DNA from: Brachionus manjavacas
Lineage: Eukaryota; Rotifera; Eurotatoria; Ploima; Brachionidae
Assembly (NCBI GenBank): GCA_019054805.1
Contig: JAHQIY010000020.1
Location: 868,001-932,000 of the forward strand
Length of the DNA: 64,000 bases
Direction: 5' to 3'
Below are positions 24,275 through 35,840 of this stretch, piece by piece. Positions within the stretch are counted from its first letter, which is position 1; each line of letters opens with the position of its first letter. The notes below the pieces were generated by a model, which saw nothing but the letters and a program-made list of their open reading frames with translations, did no database searches and was not told the origin of the DNA. The translations under genes were made by a program, and so were the position numbers.

Positions 24275-24830
24275 TCCTTGTGGAGCATTTCCACTCTAGT
24301 CGATCTTTTGCCTCTACCCTTGCTTCTCCCCATGTCATTCTCATTTCGATGAGCCCTTTCGTGATCGTTGACCTCCATGTTACTGCTGGTCGTCCTACCT
24401 TACGGCGTCCTTAAGGTGTCCATTGAAGGTCTCTTTTTGGTATGCGTGTTTCTTTCATTCTAAGTGCATGCCCAAGTCATTGCAGTCTTTTATTCTTAAT
24501 ACACTGACTTAATGACTCTAAATTTGTTCTTCTGTATAGCTCAGCATTCGACAATGTCTCAGGCCAGTGTATCCCGAGAATCCTCCGCAGGCTTCCAGTG
24601 TAGAAGGTGTTAAGGCTTCTCCTGTCAAATTCACACATTTCCCAACATTCACTTCCGTACATAAGTGTTGCTTTTACTACACTGTTGTTTAGTTTAAGGT
24701 TTGTTTCCTTGCTGTAGCGATTTGATTTCCATGCTGGTCGGAGTCTAGCAAAGGCACTCTTTGCTCTGGCAAGTCTATTCTGAATGTCTCTGTGTGTTCC
24801 CAGCGCTGTACTGATTGGGCACACAAATAT
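24275..24830 (-). mobile_element. LINE fragment: end of reverse transcriptase ORF
   Basis: Minus strand. The frame 24824-24477 contains HRDIQNRLARAKSAFARLRP, LMYGSECWEM and LRRILGIHWPETLSNAELY, typical of the thumb/connection region of RTE- or CR1-like LINE polymerases. After one stop the same reading continues (WLGHALRMKE ... GRRKVGRPAVTW ... LEWKC) to about 24280, just before the AATAAATAAG tail. It is 5'-truncated at about 24830, where unrelated sequence begins abruptly. Not functional. Confidence 0.75.
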
Positions 24831-24839
24831 ATAATAGAC

Positions 24840-25012
24840 TCAATAAATTTATTAAAGAACCGAAAGGTATACAAGGATTTTGTGAGATATTAATTAAAGA
24901 AGTAATAGGCAAGAAACTTAGAGATACCAAGCTTGAAGATGAGAAACCCGTCCAGAATGGAATTTGTGAATCGATAAAATATTGTTTAAACAAAACTCTG
25001 GCTCTGTTTTAA
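24840..25012 (+). other. Short open stretch of unknown origin next to LINE
   Basis: An open frame ending at 25012 (RLNKFIKEPKGIQGFCEILI ... LEDEKPVQNG) abuts the truncated LINE. It has no ATG near its start and no clear splice acceptor. It may be part of another mobile element or chance; function not assigned. Confidence 0.2.
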
Positions 25013-26170
25013 TTTAAATTCAAATGGTCTGTCTTTAGCTCAAATTGAGTGTATTCATGATCTCCAGATGCATGATCCTGATGAGTTTAGTGTACATTCG
25101 ATGACTAATCTGCAATAAACTTGCAATTCATGTGTTCAATTCAATTGTTTACACAGTCACAATATGGGAGAGTTTTAACAATATGAGTGAAAACAGCAAC
25201 TTGAACATAAACAACAAGTGCTTATCATGCTATGTGTTGGCTGTTTCTAATCCACAATTGCATGATTAAAATAGATATTTGCGAGCGGATGCTTGTCGTT
25301 AGTAAGAAAGGATACGCTTGAACAGCGACATTTTAGAAAGCAAAAACACAGACGGCAAAAATGCTCTCATGTCGGCTAGCATTTACAAGCAAACACGAAA
25401 TAGTCTAATTTACATTATTTGTCATGTAGTTCATTGTTGGCCGTGAATGATAAAAGATAAGCTTCTTGTTAAATCGGCAAGTCTCTACTTCATTAGCAAA
25501 AAAATTCCTAATTTAAATTGAAAAAACGTCCGAAATCAAATATTTATTTAAGCAAATTAACCTTACATGATTAAATTAATCACTTTTATCTTTTTTGTTT
25601 TGTTCAAGTCAATAGAATTCCCACTGTTTTATCTAGTAGTTTATTTGCCTGTTCTAATTAGGCTTTAGGCGATAAGACCCCGAAGAAAAAAGAGGCAACA
25701 ATAAGAGCATAGATTGTGCGCCTGGGAGAGACAGAGTTGCAACGACTAGGTTAATTAGATACGACTGTTTGATGACAAGAGGAAATAAAATATTTTTTGT
25801 TCGTTAAAAAATGAGGATAGAAAGCAGCAACAAAAAACTTCTAAAATTTCCTTTCTCTTATTTACTCTTCGTTGTCGTCTTGTTTGCCTAGAGTTTAAGC
25901 ACTTGGACAAATAAGCTTAACATGATCTCTGAATAGCCAAAGAACACAAAAGAATAAAAACAATAGTGGGGATAAGAGTCTAAAGTCAACTTATTCGATT
26001 TCAAATATTTGCTCTTTGGCCGAATCCGAAATACGTTAGGATATCGAGAGAGAGAGAAAGAGAGAGAGAGAGTGACATGGAGGAGGAGAGGAGGGAGCAT
26101 TTTGAGACAAGCCAATATTTGCTAATCGCACAGGACTCGCAGGGCTCACATTTGCAGGACATGCGAGTCT
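25013..26170. other. Less A/T-rich non-coding block with (GA)n repeat
   Basis: Sequence from about 25190 to 26170 is noticeably less A/T-rich than the flanks and non-repetitive, without a supported exon. A GA/AG microsatellite at about 26044-26075 is followed by a purine-rich stretch. Could be promoter or enhancer DNA for a nearby gene; inference only. Confidence 0.35.
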
Positions 26171-26201
26171 TGTTTGAGCAAGGCTGCGTATCTGCATATC
26201 A

Positions 26202-26383
26202 TGTCAACTTCAAGTGATCCCGCGATCCAGCATCTGTCCAAAAATTCCACTATTGACATGACAAATTTGGCGCACAGTGTCCTCCAGCTAGTCCACTTGT
26301 TCAACGAGGTGTGCATGTGTGCTCAGGGTACAGTTGAATCCGCGAACAAACAGAACACCTCGTTCGCCAATTTGTTATCTTAA
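26202..26383 (+). CDS. Small open frame, possible micropeptide (60 aa)
   Basis: From the ATG at 26202 the frame reads MSTSSDPAIQHLSKNS ... NLAHSVLQLVHLFNEV ... and stops at 26381-26383. Its base composition and balanced codons resemble the real exons of this window more than random A/T-rich frames. The middle is an amphipathic helix-like segment. No signal peptide. It could be a genuine small protein, a first exon, or chance in a GC-richer regulatory block. No family recognised. Confidence 0.3.
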
Positions 26384-27420
26384 TTTATTTATTCCGTTAA
26401 GGTGTTGACTTAATCTATGATAGAGATAAACCAATTGATTAAACACGGACTAGATATCAACAACAGTAATGTTCGTTTTTGTTATCTTAACGATTGATTC
26501 GATCAAAATTAGGCCTCTACTACAAGGCTTTATTTTCGAGTACAGATGGTCGATGATTTTGTTGTGAGTGCGCGAATCAATAACGTTCGTTAGTTAATGG
26601 CTATCGGGCAAATATAATTAGGCCAACTGGATGAATTAGTTCGTTATTATTTCTATTTATTTTGAATATTGCCTATTAATTGTAGCTTATTAGTTTTGGC
26701 CAGGAAATGAGTTTTTTCCAGTTTTTTTTTCTCAATTTTTTTTCTATCAACAAAGCGAGCAGTGCTATTCAAACGATAGTCACGTTTGGCTCAAAATATT
26801 TGTATGAAGGGCTCTAAAAATGTCATGAATTCTTCTCATTCATTCAATAAATACTCTTAATTGACTGAAATAGTTTCAATTTGACATGCAATTTCTGGGC
26901 ATTATTGAATATTTTACTTGACAGCCTTAGCATAGCATGACAACAGACTCGATCTTTTTCTTAAAATCATCAATCAATTGTTTATTTTTGTTTGGACTTA
27001 TTATGCTAGTATTCGACACAAATCTGTCATGTGACTTAACTAACAAATTTCCAAGTTAATAAGAAAAAGTTAAAAAAAATTTCGTCGAACATTTATTAGA
27101 CTCTGTTTTTCCAAAAACTTTTTTTTTCATTTTACCAAAATCTATTTAGCACCGACTCAAATTCAAATTCAAAGTGGACTTAATCGAAACACGCTCTAAA
27201 GTTCTGATCAAAAAATTTTTTATCAAAAAATCAAACCACCAACAATTAAGACCAGACCTGTATGAATTTAACTTGTTAGATGAAACTTTAAGCGCTAAGT
27301 TTACTTCGCTCTACTTAGACTTCGAAACAATAATTTCTACATAAAAAATCTATTAACTAAAAATCATCAACTTTTTTTTATTTTATTAGAAAAATTTTCA
27401 TTTAACTCATTTTATTTACT
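26384..27420. other. Intergenic, no gene seen
   Basis: Unique-looking, moderately A/T-rich. Positions about 27062-27160 recur at about 35690-35780 (shared GTCGAACATTT ... CTGTTTTTC ... CAAAATCTATTTA), so part of this is a dispersed repeat. Confidence 0.4.
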
Positions 27421-27424
27421 AACG

Positions 27425-27893
27425 CTGGGCTAAAAAGAAGGACTAAGTTCCATTCTGGGCAGCCTGAGGTTCTCCTCGAATTTATTTAGAAAATAAATAA
27501 ATAAATATCTAGCACCGAGCTGAAAGGGAGGTAAACGACCATTCCAAACTGCGCGGGGTTTTCCTCAAACTATTATTCAAAAAAAATCAAACTAATTTAA
27601 CTTTTTTCAACAATTTTTTTATTTTTTTACATTGTGAGGCTGAAAGGGAGGACTAAGTCTCCATTCCGACCGGCCAAGATTATTTTTTAATAAATACATA
27701 AAATCAATCAATGATCTTTTCTAATTTCTAAACAAAGATCAAATTTCAACTAATAATTTTATCAAAAAAAAATCACAATAATCCTAATTATTTACTCTTC
27801 TTCTAATTACATCTTTCAACATTATCAACTTGTTTTATTTCATAGTATTTTGATCATTAGGCTGAAAGGAAGGACTATGTTCCATTCCTTCCA
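27425..27893 (+). repeat. Cluster of dispersed GGCTGAAAGGGAGGACTAAGT repeats
   Basis: Four plus-strand copies of a short GC-richer motif sit at about 27425-27478, 27515-27570, 27637-27680 and 27860-27893. Core: GGCTGAAAGG(G/A)AGGACTAAGT, then CCATTCC and usually GACCGGCC or ACTGCGCGG. Copies diverge at 10-25% of positions and are separated by A/T-rich DNA. Further copies lie at 28.3, 28.4, 29.3, 32.4, 35.8 and 37.9 kb, in both orientations. Nature unknown. Confidence 0.75.
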
Positions 27894-28329
27894 ATAAACA
27901 ATAAATCAAAGATTCTTAAATGCAAAAAAAGTAATGAACAAAAAAAATTTGAAAATAAACTCTTCAGTCTGCTTGCTCAAAATTATTGAGTAGAAAAATT
28001 GAAAATATATTTGTTTAAAAGAAAAAATGAAAAGACTTTGAATCAATCTCTTTAATATCATCAATCAATTAATAAGATAAAATAACAAAAAAAAATGAAA
28101 AAAAAAATTTTTTTTTCTGTTATTCCGAAAAAAAGATTAGTAATAAAATGAAAAAAATGTAAAAATTTTAACTTTTTTTTATTAGGCTTTGTATCATTAA
28201 TCAGCAAGCAGAAATTTTAAAATGCTATCAAAATAATTTTCTTTGCTTCTTCGCAAGAACAAAAATTTTTAATGATCCTCTTCAGATACTTCTCTCGTTA
28301 AAACTGCACTCATTTAATAAATTACCTCT

Positions 28330-28473
28330 GCTAGGAATGACCTTAGGTCTTCCTTTCAGTCCCATTATTTAAAAGAACTGCTTTTTATTTATTTTATCAT
28401 ATTGAAACAATAGTTTGAGGGCTGCGGCCCTTGGGAAGTTCAGAATGGTCTGAAAACCCTCTTTCCAGCCCTC
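28330..28473 (-). repeat. Two inverted copies of the same dispersed motif
   Basis: Minus-strand copies at about 28330-28363 (GGAATGACC...AGGTCTTCCTTTCAG on the plus strand) and 28430-28473 (plus strand CAGAATGGTCTG...CCCTCTTTCCAGCCC). The second is closest to the plus-strand copy at 32352. Confidence 0.65.
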
Positions 28474-29266
28474 ATGCGATTGAGAATATGTTTAATACAA
28501 TTTAAAAGAAATCACAAAAACTATTTGAGATAAATAAAAAATAGAGCGAATTTTGAAGTCATGTGATTGTAAGTTTATACAATGAATTATGAAAAGAGAA
28601 GAAAGATTGAAACTAACATAAATATTTTATTTTAGAAAACAATGGGATCTTTGATTCTTTAATGAATTAATTAATTAAACTATTTTTGAGACCAAAAAAA
28701 TTGAGATCTTTCAAAATCCTGGCAGTGACATGCTTTCCAAAGCAACACGTACACGACTTTAAGATACACAAATCTGTCTATGTAGGCCTAATCATGCCTT
28801 GAATGAGTTTGGCGGCACTCTAGTCTTTCTTGAATTTATTAAACAGAAAAATCCTAGAACTACTCCTCAAATCATTTTAAAATAGATTCTATTTTATTTT
28901 TAAAAAAAAATAATATACATAGAGCACAAAAAGAATAATAATTATTGAAATTAAAAAAAAATTAACATTTCAAATTAAAATTAGATATTTCATTCAATTT
29001 TTTAGAAAACACTTAAACTTTGCATTATTTATTACATTTTATTTAAAATTTTTTTTTTCATTTACATCGCCTTCAAAGCGTTCATTGAAATAAATATAAA
29101 TAAAGCTAAACAAAGAACTAGGGTCCAGCAGTCAAATTTGCATTGATTAGTAATCATTGTTGATTTGGACTTGATCAATTATCTTCTTAATTTAGGCAAA
29201 GAGTTCTCTTTTGGAGAGCTCGTGTTTGTAATTTGAAAATTATTTATTTAATTAAAAAATGATCGT

Positions 29267-29306
29267 GACCGGTTGGAATGAAGACTTAGTCCTTCCTTTC
29301 AGCCTC
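29267..29306 (-). repeat. Inverted copy of the dispersed motif
   Basis: Plus strand reads ACCGGTTGGAATGAAGACTTAGTCCTTCCTTTCAGCC, almost the exact complement of the copy at 27637. It lies about 600 bp upstream of the CDK-inhibitor start codon. Confidence 0.75.
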
Positions 29307-29639
29307 AAAAAAAAAAAATAAAAAATACAAAAAAAAATTTTGAAAAAAGCTAAATTATGAAAGTTTAAAAAATTTAAAATCAAAAAATCATGAAAAAAAA
29401 AAATCAGGATCTGAAAGAGAGGGTCAGCAAGCTACTAATCAAGTCTGGCTCCTAAAGTTGCATGTCATGAGCTAATAAATATTTTACGTCCATAAAATCA
29501 TCAAGTAGAGTCGGCAGCGTGTTGTGCAATAGTGCAATCGGCCAAGCCGAACAATAGCAGCAACAAAAACAATCATAAACTCACATTTCGATTATTGGTC
29601 TTTTGGATTCGAAATTTGTGGAAATAACGAAAATGCAGG

Positions 29640-29870
29640 CTCAAAAGGCGGGCCGTATTTCTCACAAAATCGATGACCAATAACCAATCTGCAGACTGTA
29701 GCAACCAATTGTATATTATGTCCAATCAAATAGTAGTTTAGCAACGACCCACATACAATATATAAATACTAGACCAAAGTTCGTTAGACTTGAACATCGT
29801 AAGCTTCTTCTATCGACATAGGAACTGAAAAAAAAAGCAACAACAAAACATTTTCTCTCCATCATTTACA
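29640..29870 (+). promoter_or_regulatory. Promoter of CDK inhibitor: four CCAAT boxes and a TATA box
   Basis: CCAAT pentamers in the same orientation lie at 29677, 29684, 29705 and 29722, with a GC-rich GGCGGGCC at 29647-29654 upstream. TATATAAATA at 29759-29768 is a good TATA box, about 100 bp before the ATG at 29871, so transcription probably starts near 29790-29800. Clustered CCAAT boxes are typical NF-Y targets in cell-cycle genes; NF-Y binding here is an inference. Confidence 0.65.
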
Positions 29871-30746
29871 ATGAACGCTGCTAAATTGACCACTCAAAGA
29901 GTATCTAGAATTAACAGCTTGCTGAACAAAATGCTGTCGAACGGCGAGCGCTCCGAGTCGTGCTCGAGCCGGTCCGATTCCATAGACCGGATCGGCCAGA
30001 AATCGACCCCCAAAGCCGACGCGAATGCGCCAAGAGCAGCAGTGAGTGCAAATTTGAAGCGAAATTTGTTCGGCGTGTCACTCAATCACGATCAACTGAA
30101 GCAAGACCTGAACTCGATGTGGAAAGAGCAAATCGAAGTGCAAAAGGTCAAGTGGAACTTTGACTTCGAAACGTTGAAGCCCATCGACGAGTCGAGCTCG
30201 GACCGATTCAAATGGACCAAGTGTCAAGTTGCGGATGGAACCGGCCCCAAGTACGCATCAACATTGGTGAGCGATGGCGACAGTGCCATCTCGGACAAGG
30301 AAAACGTCAACTCGAACAAGTGCGGCGACATGCCTCAGTTCTACAAGCAGCAACGGTGCTTCAAGCTCATCGACAACATAGCGCCAGTGGCCATTAAGGA
30401 CGATGCTCAATTGGTCAAGCCTAAACCGATCAAATCGACCAAAGCAACCAAATCACTAGGTCTTAGTCAAATCATTACTTTTAGTGAGAACCGAAAGGAC
30501 ACGCTGAGAAGTGCAAACACTGGCAACAAAGTGGTCAAATCGGCCAATTCGGCTTTCAGTGCTAAAGACGACAAAAAAATGGACAACATGAAGCAGCAGT
30601 CTTTGCTCGACATGTTCAAGCAGCGAAAGCGACGCATTCAAACTACGTCAACCCCAAAACCTGTTGTTAACAAAGACGCCAACAAGGACGCCAGCAAGGA
30701 TACCAAAGACAAACCAGCGGTCAAGTCTCACGCAAGCAAGGCTTAG
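29871..30746 (+). CDS. CDK inhibitor of the p21/p27 (Cip/Kip) family
   Basis: Single-exon gene, 291 residues. The kinase-inhibitory domain is at about 62-160: the cyclin-docking RxL motif in KRNLFG (63-68), a helix (HDQLKQDLNSMWKEQ), the CDK-binding WNFDFETLKP (95-104), FKW at 113-115 and a MPQFY segment (154-158) matching the LPEFY element. Near the C-terminus QSLLDMFKQRKRR (243-255) looks like a PCNA-interacting PIP box (one aromatic missing) followed by basic residues, as in p21; this stretch can also serve as nuclear signal. The tail (270-291) is Lys/Asp/Ala-rich and repetitive (NKDANKDASKD). The Ser-rich N-terminus has no domain. Family members bind and block cyclin-CDK complexes in the nucleus; the PIP box would add PCNA control. 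Length exceeds human p21 (164) and p27 (198). Confidence 0.9.
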   Translation: MNAAKLTTQRVSRINSLLNKMLSNGERSESCSSRSDSIDRIGQKSTPKADANAPRAAVSANLKRNLFGVSLNHDQLKQDLNSMWKEQIEVQKVKWNFDFETLKPIDESSSDRFKWTKCQVADGTGPKYASTLVSDGDSAISDKENVNSNKCGDMPQFYKQQRCFKLIDNIAPVAIKDDAQLVKPKPIKSTKATKSLGLSQIITFSENRKDTLRSANTGNKVVKSANSAFSAKDDKKMDNMKQQSLLDMFKQRKRRIQTTSTPKPVVNKDANKDASKDTKDKPAVKSHASKA

Positions 30747-32350
30747 CACTTTTTTCATGTGTCATTATATTAAGCTTAATTTGTGTGTGTGTGTGTGTAA
30801 AGATACTTTAAACCGGTCGGTGTTGTTAATTTTATCGTTTTTTTAAATTATTTAACTTATTTGTGTAACGTAAAATGATTTTTTTTGTCGCTTTTTTATG
30901 TCAATTAAAAAAAATTTTTTCATTTTTTTGTTATTTTAATAAATTTTCAAAATTGAACAAAACAACTTTTCTCTAATTTTTATTTTATTCTAGAAAAAAA
31001 AAAAGATATAAATTTATATACATTGAAAATTTATGCGATATTTTTTCTCGTTTTAATGTGATTCTAGTCTTGGACCTTCTGCTTTCAGCAAGAGAACTAA
31101 ATATTTAATTTGAATATTTTGGTCAAAGTGATAATTGTCCAAAAATCGTGTACACTGGGCTAATTAAACTATTTTGGATCTCCACTGTCCCAAGCATTCA
31201 ATGATTATTATCAAAAAATTTTCTCAAATATTTATTCACAACCATTGTTTTCTGCTCGCCAGCTTAAACACAACCAAGTGTCAAGCATTTCTTGGCATTT
31301 TTGGTATTTTTCATCCTTTTTAAGAATAGAAAAATCATGTTCAGCAGAAAAAATTAATTTTAATTCGGACAAAATCTCTGAGCCTAATTTCTGACGGAAA
31401 ATTTATTAAGAATTTTTGTACATATTTGTTTTTGATAAAACAGAATACAATTTACAAACATACTTTTGTTTTTAGATTAAATTGTAATTGAGACACGGAA
31501 TGTTGGACCGTGGAATAACTAAGCTAATGCTTGGTGAATAAATATTTAGATGCAAATCTCAATACGGCAATCACAATCTAAGCTATTTTTTAACAAAATT
31601 TTTTTAATTAATTAAGGAGTAGACCTCAAGGTACGTTCCAAGTAATGAACTCATGAAACAAAAAATTGATATAAAAAAATTTAAATTAGAGCATAGTTTT
31701 TCCATTTAAGATGATTATGAGCTAATTCGAAATAAAACAACTTCATAAATTTTGGTCCAAGTTCTCTTGCCTTCTAATCTTGGTCTTTTTTCTTCTTTAT
31801 TTATTTTCTCTTTTTGTTTAATAAAAAAATTTCCATTTTGTTTAATTTTTAATTTTTTAAAATCAATTTGGGTCATTAAAAAATAGAATGTATTCATAAA
31901 AAATAAAACTAAATTCAAAAGGCAATTTTGGAAGAGTTTTTGGCTAGTTTATAGTTTCAATGGTTTATTAATTGATTTGAGAAGGCTTGAGCGAACTCTT
32001 TTGCCTTCAAGTTAGTTGTTAGGTTAGTTATTCAGTTGGTAATATTTACAAGTAAAAGAAAGAAATAAGAAAAAGGTCAAAAAAAATTTTTTTTTTGAGA
32101 TATCGATTGACTAATTCTAGAGAAGTTTTTCTTTTGGTTGTTACGGCTTGATTTTCGATGTTTAGCTTATGGTTTCAAAGCAGGTCAAAATAGAATCACT
32201 AACTTCATTTGTAGTCAATATGGCTCAGGATATACCAAACTTTTTTATTAGAGAATAAAATCGATAATTAACTTAATTTTTTATACAATAACAGTTTTTT
32301 TTTTTTATATATTTACTCTTTATCTTTTAATTTATTCAATACTTTAATCA
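30747..32350. other. 3' region of CDK inhibitor, then intergenic
   Basis: The probable 3' UTR carries a (GT)n run at about 30782-30798. AATAAA occurs near 30938 as a possible poly(A) signal. No exon seen beyond it. Confidence 0.4.
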
Positions 32351-32351
32351 T

Positions 32352-32395
32352 GCAGGCTGGAAAGAGGGTTCATACCGCTCGGATAAGCCTGTGGA
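32352..32395 (+). repeat. Copy of the dispersed motif
   Basis: AGGCTGGAAAGAGGGTTCAT followed by ACCGCTCGG; matches the minus-strand copy at 28430-28473 better than the 27.6 kb group, so there are at least two subtypes. Confidence 0.55.
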
Positions 32396-32499
32396 GGTAA
32401 ATCTCCAAAACCATATTTCAAATTAAATTAAATATGGCTCAGGATGCTCAGTTTGGGATGTGTTCTAATTGGAAAAGAATAGTCTAAATGCTAAGCTTG

Positions 32500-33620
32500 A
32501 TAACGTATAATGAAGTTTATCACTCGGATCAAAATTGTACGGTGAATTTAGTTTAACGTCGATGACAATCTAGGCTTAGCTAATTCGATCAAAATTTTCC
32601 ACTAGAACTATTTGGCTTTTGTTGGCGATTTAAAGTCTCGTTTATCATTCTTTGACTGGCAACACAAAATTCACGGTCATCCAAGCACTAATAATTAGTT
32701 TTGCTATCAACAAACGTCAGTTTATCAGGTGTTCTACATTGACCCATGAGCCAAACGAGCATTCATTTACACAGATCGAATCGTATTGTCATTAGTTTTG
32801 CATTGTCATATAGAAATCAGGTGATAATGCTATCTATTCAGTGAGTTTATCAAGATGATCGAAATTATTTTAGATTAAAAGCCTTGGGTTGTGTGCTGAC
32901 CGATTTTAGACAAGGTCAAGTAATTCGGTGTATGAATCACTAGGTCTAAGTATTTTGATTGAGTTTATGGGTTTTATTATTATTTTTGTTTTGGTCTCAA
33001 TAAAATGCCGATTTCAAGATAAAGTTATTTACTTTTTGCTCAAAGATTAAAGAGTAATTATTTTTATTTGATTAATCAAGATATATCAAGATTCTTTTGG
33101 CTAGTAATTAAAATATTTTGTCGTCAAAGGGTAGCGCGCTTAGAGACGTTAGCAATACTGGGATAAATAAACAGTGTGAGACTTTAGCACATTTTGCCTA
33201 ATCTCGTGCAAAAACATGTGTTTCCCAGTGACGTTCTCAGTACATTTGTGTTCATCAAGATAAAAATGAGAGTTCGTTAACCTTTTGTGCGACAGCCGAC
33301 CAAAACGTTAAAAATGTGCTGAAGTCTACTTGTGATTATCTGGAATTGTTATTTTATGTCGATGTTGTTGTCGATGTTGTTGTTGCTGTCTAGATAACCT
33401 AGAGGGAGTTGCGTAATTAACGCGTACTAATCAAGCATTAATGAACTAGTTAATTCCGGGTTCATTAATCTTCTTGGAGAGAGAGAGAACATTTTACGTA
33501 ATTTATGGCCACTCGAGTCATTTGCAAGAACAATTTGAATAAATATCATTATCGCTGTGTGTTTGCTTGGCCAAATGTTTATTGACCATTAGGGCAGGTG
33601 TGCTAATGTAAATTTATTAT
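32500..33620. other. GC-richer non-coding block, possible regulatory DNA
   Basis: About 1.1 kb of unique sequence less A/T-rich than its flanks, with no supported open frame. It contains GTCGATGTTGTT repeats near 33358-33390 and a GA run near 33478-33486. Composition resembles the 25.2-26.2 kb and 36-37.3 kb blocks. Enhancer function is conjecture. Confidence 0.3.
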
Positions 33621-35235
33621 CTGTTTGCTAATGATTATTGATTTTTGATTTAAAATTTTTTCATTTATTATGAGCATATAATTTGATAACAAAATAAACT
33701 CATAAAATTTTCATAAGCCCATTTCCGTTTGAATAAAATTAGTTTATAATCTCCAAATCCGAACTTCCATTTTTTTATTACCCTAATTTTGTTTTAAATA
33801 TTGATTCAATGTCAATAGTAAAAATCGAAAAATCACAACTCAAATCTCTCGTTTGTCTGATGATTGACAATTTTTTTTTATATTTTAAAAATTTAATTTA
33901 ATTTAATTAAATAAATAAAATTTTGAAAGTGTCAATTTTATTTAGTTTTAAAAGTTGCTGTGGAAATCATATAAAAACATGTGTTGACCAAATTAAGATA
34001 AATTTTATTTCTTAATAATATCCAGTTTTTACTTTTACTTAATAAGAGATTTCATTAATTTAAAAATTTTGTACTCTTTATTTTTTAGAGTACTTTATTG
34101 CATTCTCATACGTTTTATACGTAATACAAAGTTTTTTATCTTTTTTTCTTATCTTTTTTGCCTATGAGGCTTGGAACTAATAAATAATAATAATTGTCAT
34201 AATAGACGTTAAATGAACAAATAATATAATAAAAACTTGGATTAAATTTTTTTATTTAATCCTCTTTAAAAACCAGTTCTGTCGATTTTTTGCTACTTAA
34301 AATTATTTTTTGATATTTAAATTCAATTCGTTTGTCAAAAGGGTAAACTAAATTGCAAACATTTCTATCATCAACTATTCATTTTTGTATATTTTGATTT
34401 TACCTTGTTGCTGAAAGAAGTGCTATTTGACCATCAAGTAGCTGGTATTACCTAGTAATATGTCGTCACACACAAAGACAAGAGGGACGACTTCATCGCC
34501 TATGCAGAGGCACGCAACCTAACATCGTGTATGAAGCAAGATATTCGGAGAAGGGATTTAAAACTCTAATAAAAAGGAAACACAGCATCATAAGAAGACA
34601 TGAGAATCAAGACATCTTTACTTTATGATTTTTTTTGGAATTTTGGGTCTATCCAGGGTTTGTCCGAATAGCTTTAGCCTTCGTTTAAACCCTCTTGTCA
34701 CGATACAAAGTAAAAAATTTAGCGAAATTCTGTAGAAAATTCTAATAAAAAAAATAATTAAAAATTAAAAAGAAAAAAAAATTAAAATTTTTGGAACCTT
34801 GCGATATTTTTTGTCAATAACTAAAAAATATTTAATAAAGAGTCAAAAACTTGGTTTTTATTTTTATCAAAAAAAAATTTATGGATTTCTTTTAGTTTTT
34901 AGAAAAGATTTAATTTAAAATTATACAAATTAAAATTAGATTTTTGAACGTTTAAACGCTTGTGCATGCACCAAATTTAAGTAGTTAAAGAAAAACCCGC
35001 GCTCTTCTAGCTTTTTGATTAATTAATTTTTTTAAATTTAATAATAGAAAAAAAGCATAATTTTCTGACCTGAAAATGTGCCATTAAATGAACAATTATA
35101 AAAGAGGGAAATATTAAGATCGCCTGAGTTATTAAATAAAGAATTGATAGACGAAAAGTTTAGATATTCAGCCTTAATGGAATCTGTGAATAAATAAAAT
35201 ATGCCTAGATAATTTAAAAGAAAAATCGGATGAAT
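33621..35235. other. Intergenic, no gene seen
   Basis: Mostly A/T-rich. Around 34460-34560 a GC-richer patch reads HKDKRDDFIAYAEARNL on the plus strand and then breaks down; possibly a LINE scrap, not firm enough to call. Confidence 0.4.
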
Positions 35236-35239
35236 TAAA

Positions 35240-35490
35240 ATTATTGATAAAAGCCCACTTTTGATGATAGAATGACCTGAAGAGCTGATAGGAATAACAT
35301 AACCCTCGATCCGGTCAGTTTGGACCCGTATCCTCCCGGAATGGCCTGAGAGTCTGATATATAGAGGTGCTGGTAGTGGGTGCATGAGACCTCTGTCCTA
35401 TGACAAAAAAAACTTTCTATTCTATACTTTGATTTCTTTTTTGGCATCGCCCAATGTGGCGTAATTTCTTTTGAAATAAATAATAAATAA
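35240..35490 (+). repeat. Dispersed retroelement-like repeat with 3' hairpin and A/T tail
   Basis: Contains GAGGTGCTGGTAGTGGGTGC then GAGACCTCTGTCCTATGAC (35364-35404), followed by a hairpin CATCGCCCAATGTGGCG (35445-35461), TAATTT and an AAATAAATAATAAATAAA tail. The same order is found on the minus strand at about 48300-48020. A terminal hairpin plus A/T-rich tail suits a SINE or LINE 3' end. No RNA-polymerase III boxes were identified. Confidence 0.55.
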
Positions 35491-35689
35491 ACAAGTAAAT
35501 AATTATTTTTATGTGTCCAGGTAAAGTGAATATTTTCAGATCAAAATAAAGATTAAAGAAAATTTTTTTTTAAATTTTATTTTCAACCTAAGTTTGAATT
35601 GAAAACAAAAATTGGACAAATTTTAGATTTTTTTAGAACAATCCGAGGCATCATCCATGAACCATTTGCAGCAAATTTTAAGTTAAAAA

Positions 35690-35840
35690 GAAAAAGTTAA
35701 AATAATTTTGTCGAACATTTTTTTGATTCTGTTTTTCGAAAAATTTTTTTTTTCATTTTATCAAAATCTATTTATCACATGGGCTGAAAGGGAAGTTAGC
35801 GGCCATTCTAAACTGCCCGGAGTCTTCCCCGAACTATAAT
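35690..35840 (+). repeat. Copy of the dispersed motif within a longer repeat
   Basis: The motif GGGCTGAAAGGGAAGTTAGC then GGCCATTCTAAACTGCCCGG (35779-35820) is preceded by about 90 bp also found before 27160, and followed by CCGAACTATAAT as at 27565. In the 27-kb copy the two halves are separated by about 350 bp, so one of them suffered an insertion or deletion. Confidence 0.65.

Noticed and set aside
26044..26075. GA-rich run as a GAGA-factor site
   Set aside because: It is a simple microsatellite; no evidence for binding or an adjacent confirmed promoter.
25888..26115. 75-codon minus-strand frame with hydrophobic start
   Set aside because: It reads through the GA microsatellite (giving Leu/Ser repeats) and shows no conserved pattern.
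34460..34600. Possible LINE fragment (HKDKRDDFIAYAEARNL)
   Set aside because: Only about 30 residues look protein-like and no polymerase motif follows; not enough to call.
35038..35447. Overlapping minus-strand frames near 35.2 kb
   Set aside because: They cover the dispersed repeat with the 3' hairpin; similarity to the 48.2 kb frame (EV-x-CTHY) comes from the repeat, not from a gene.
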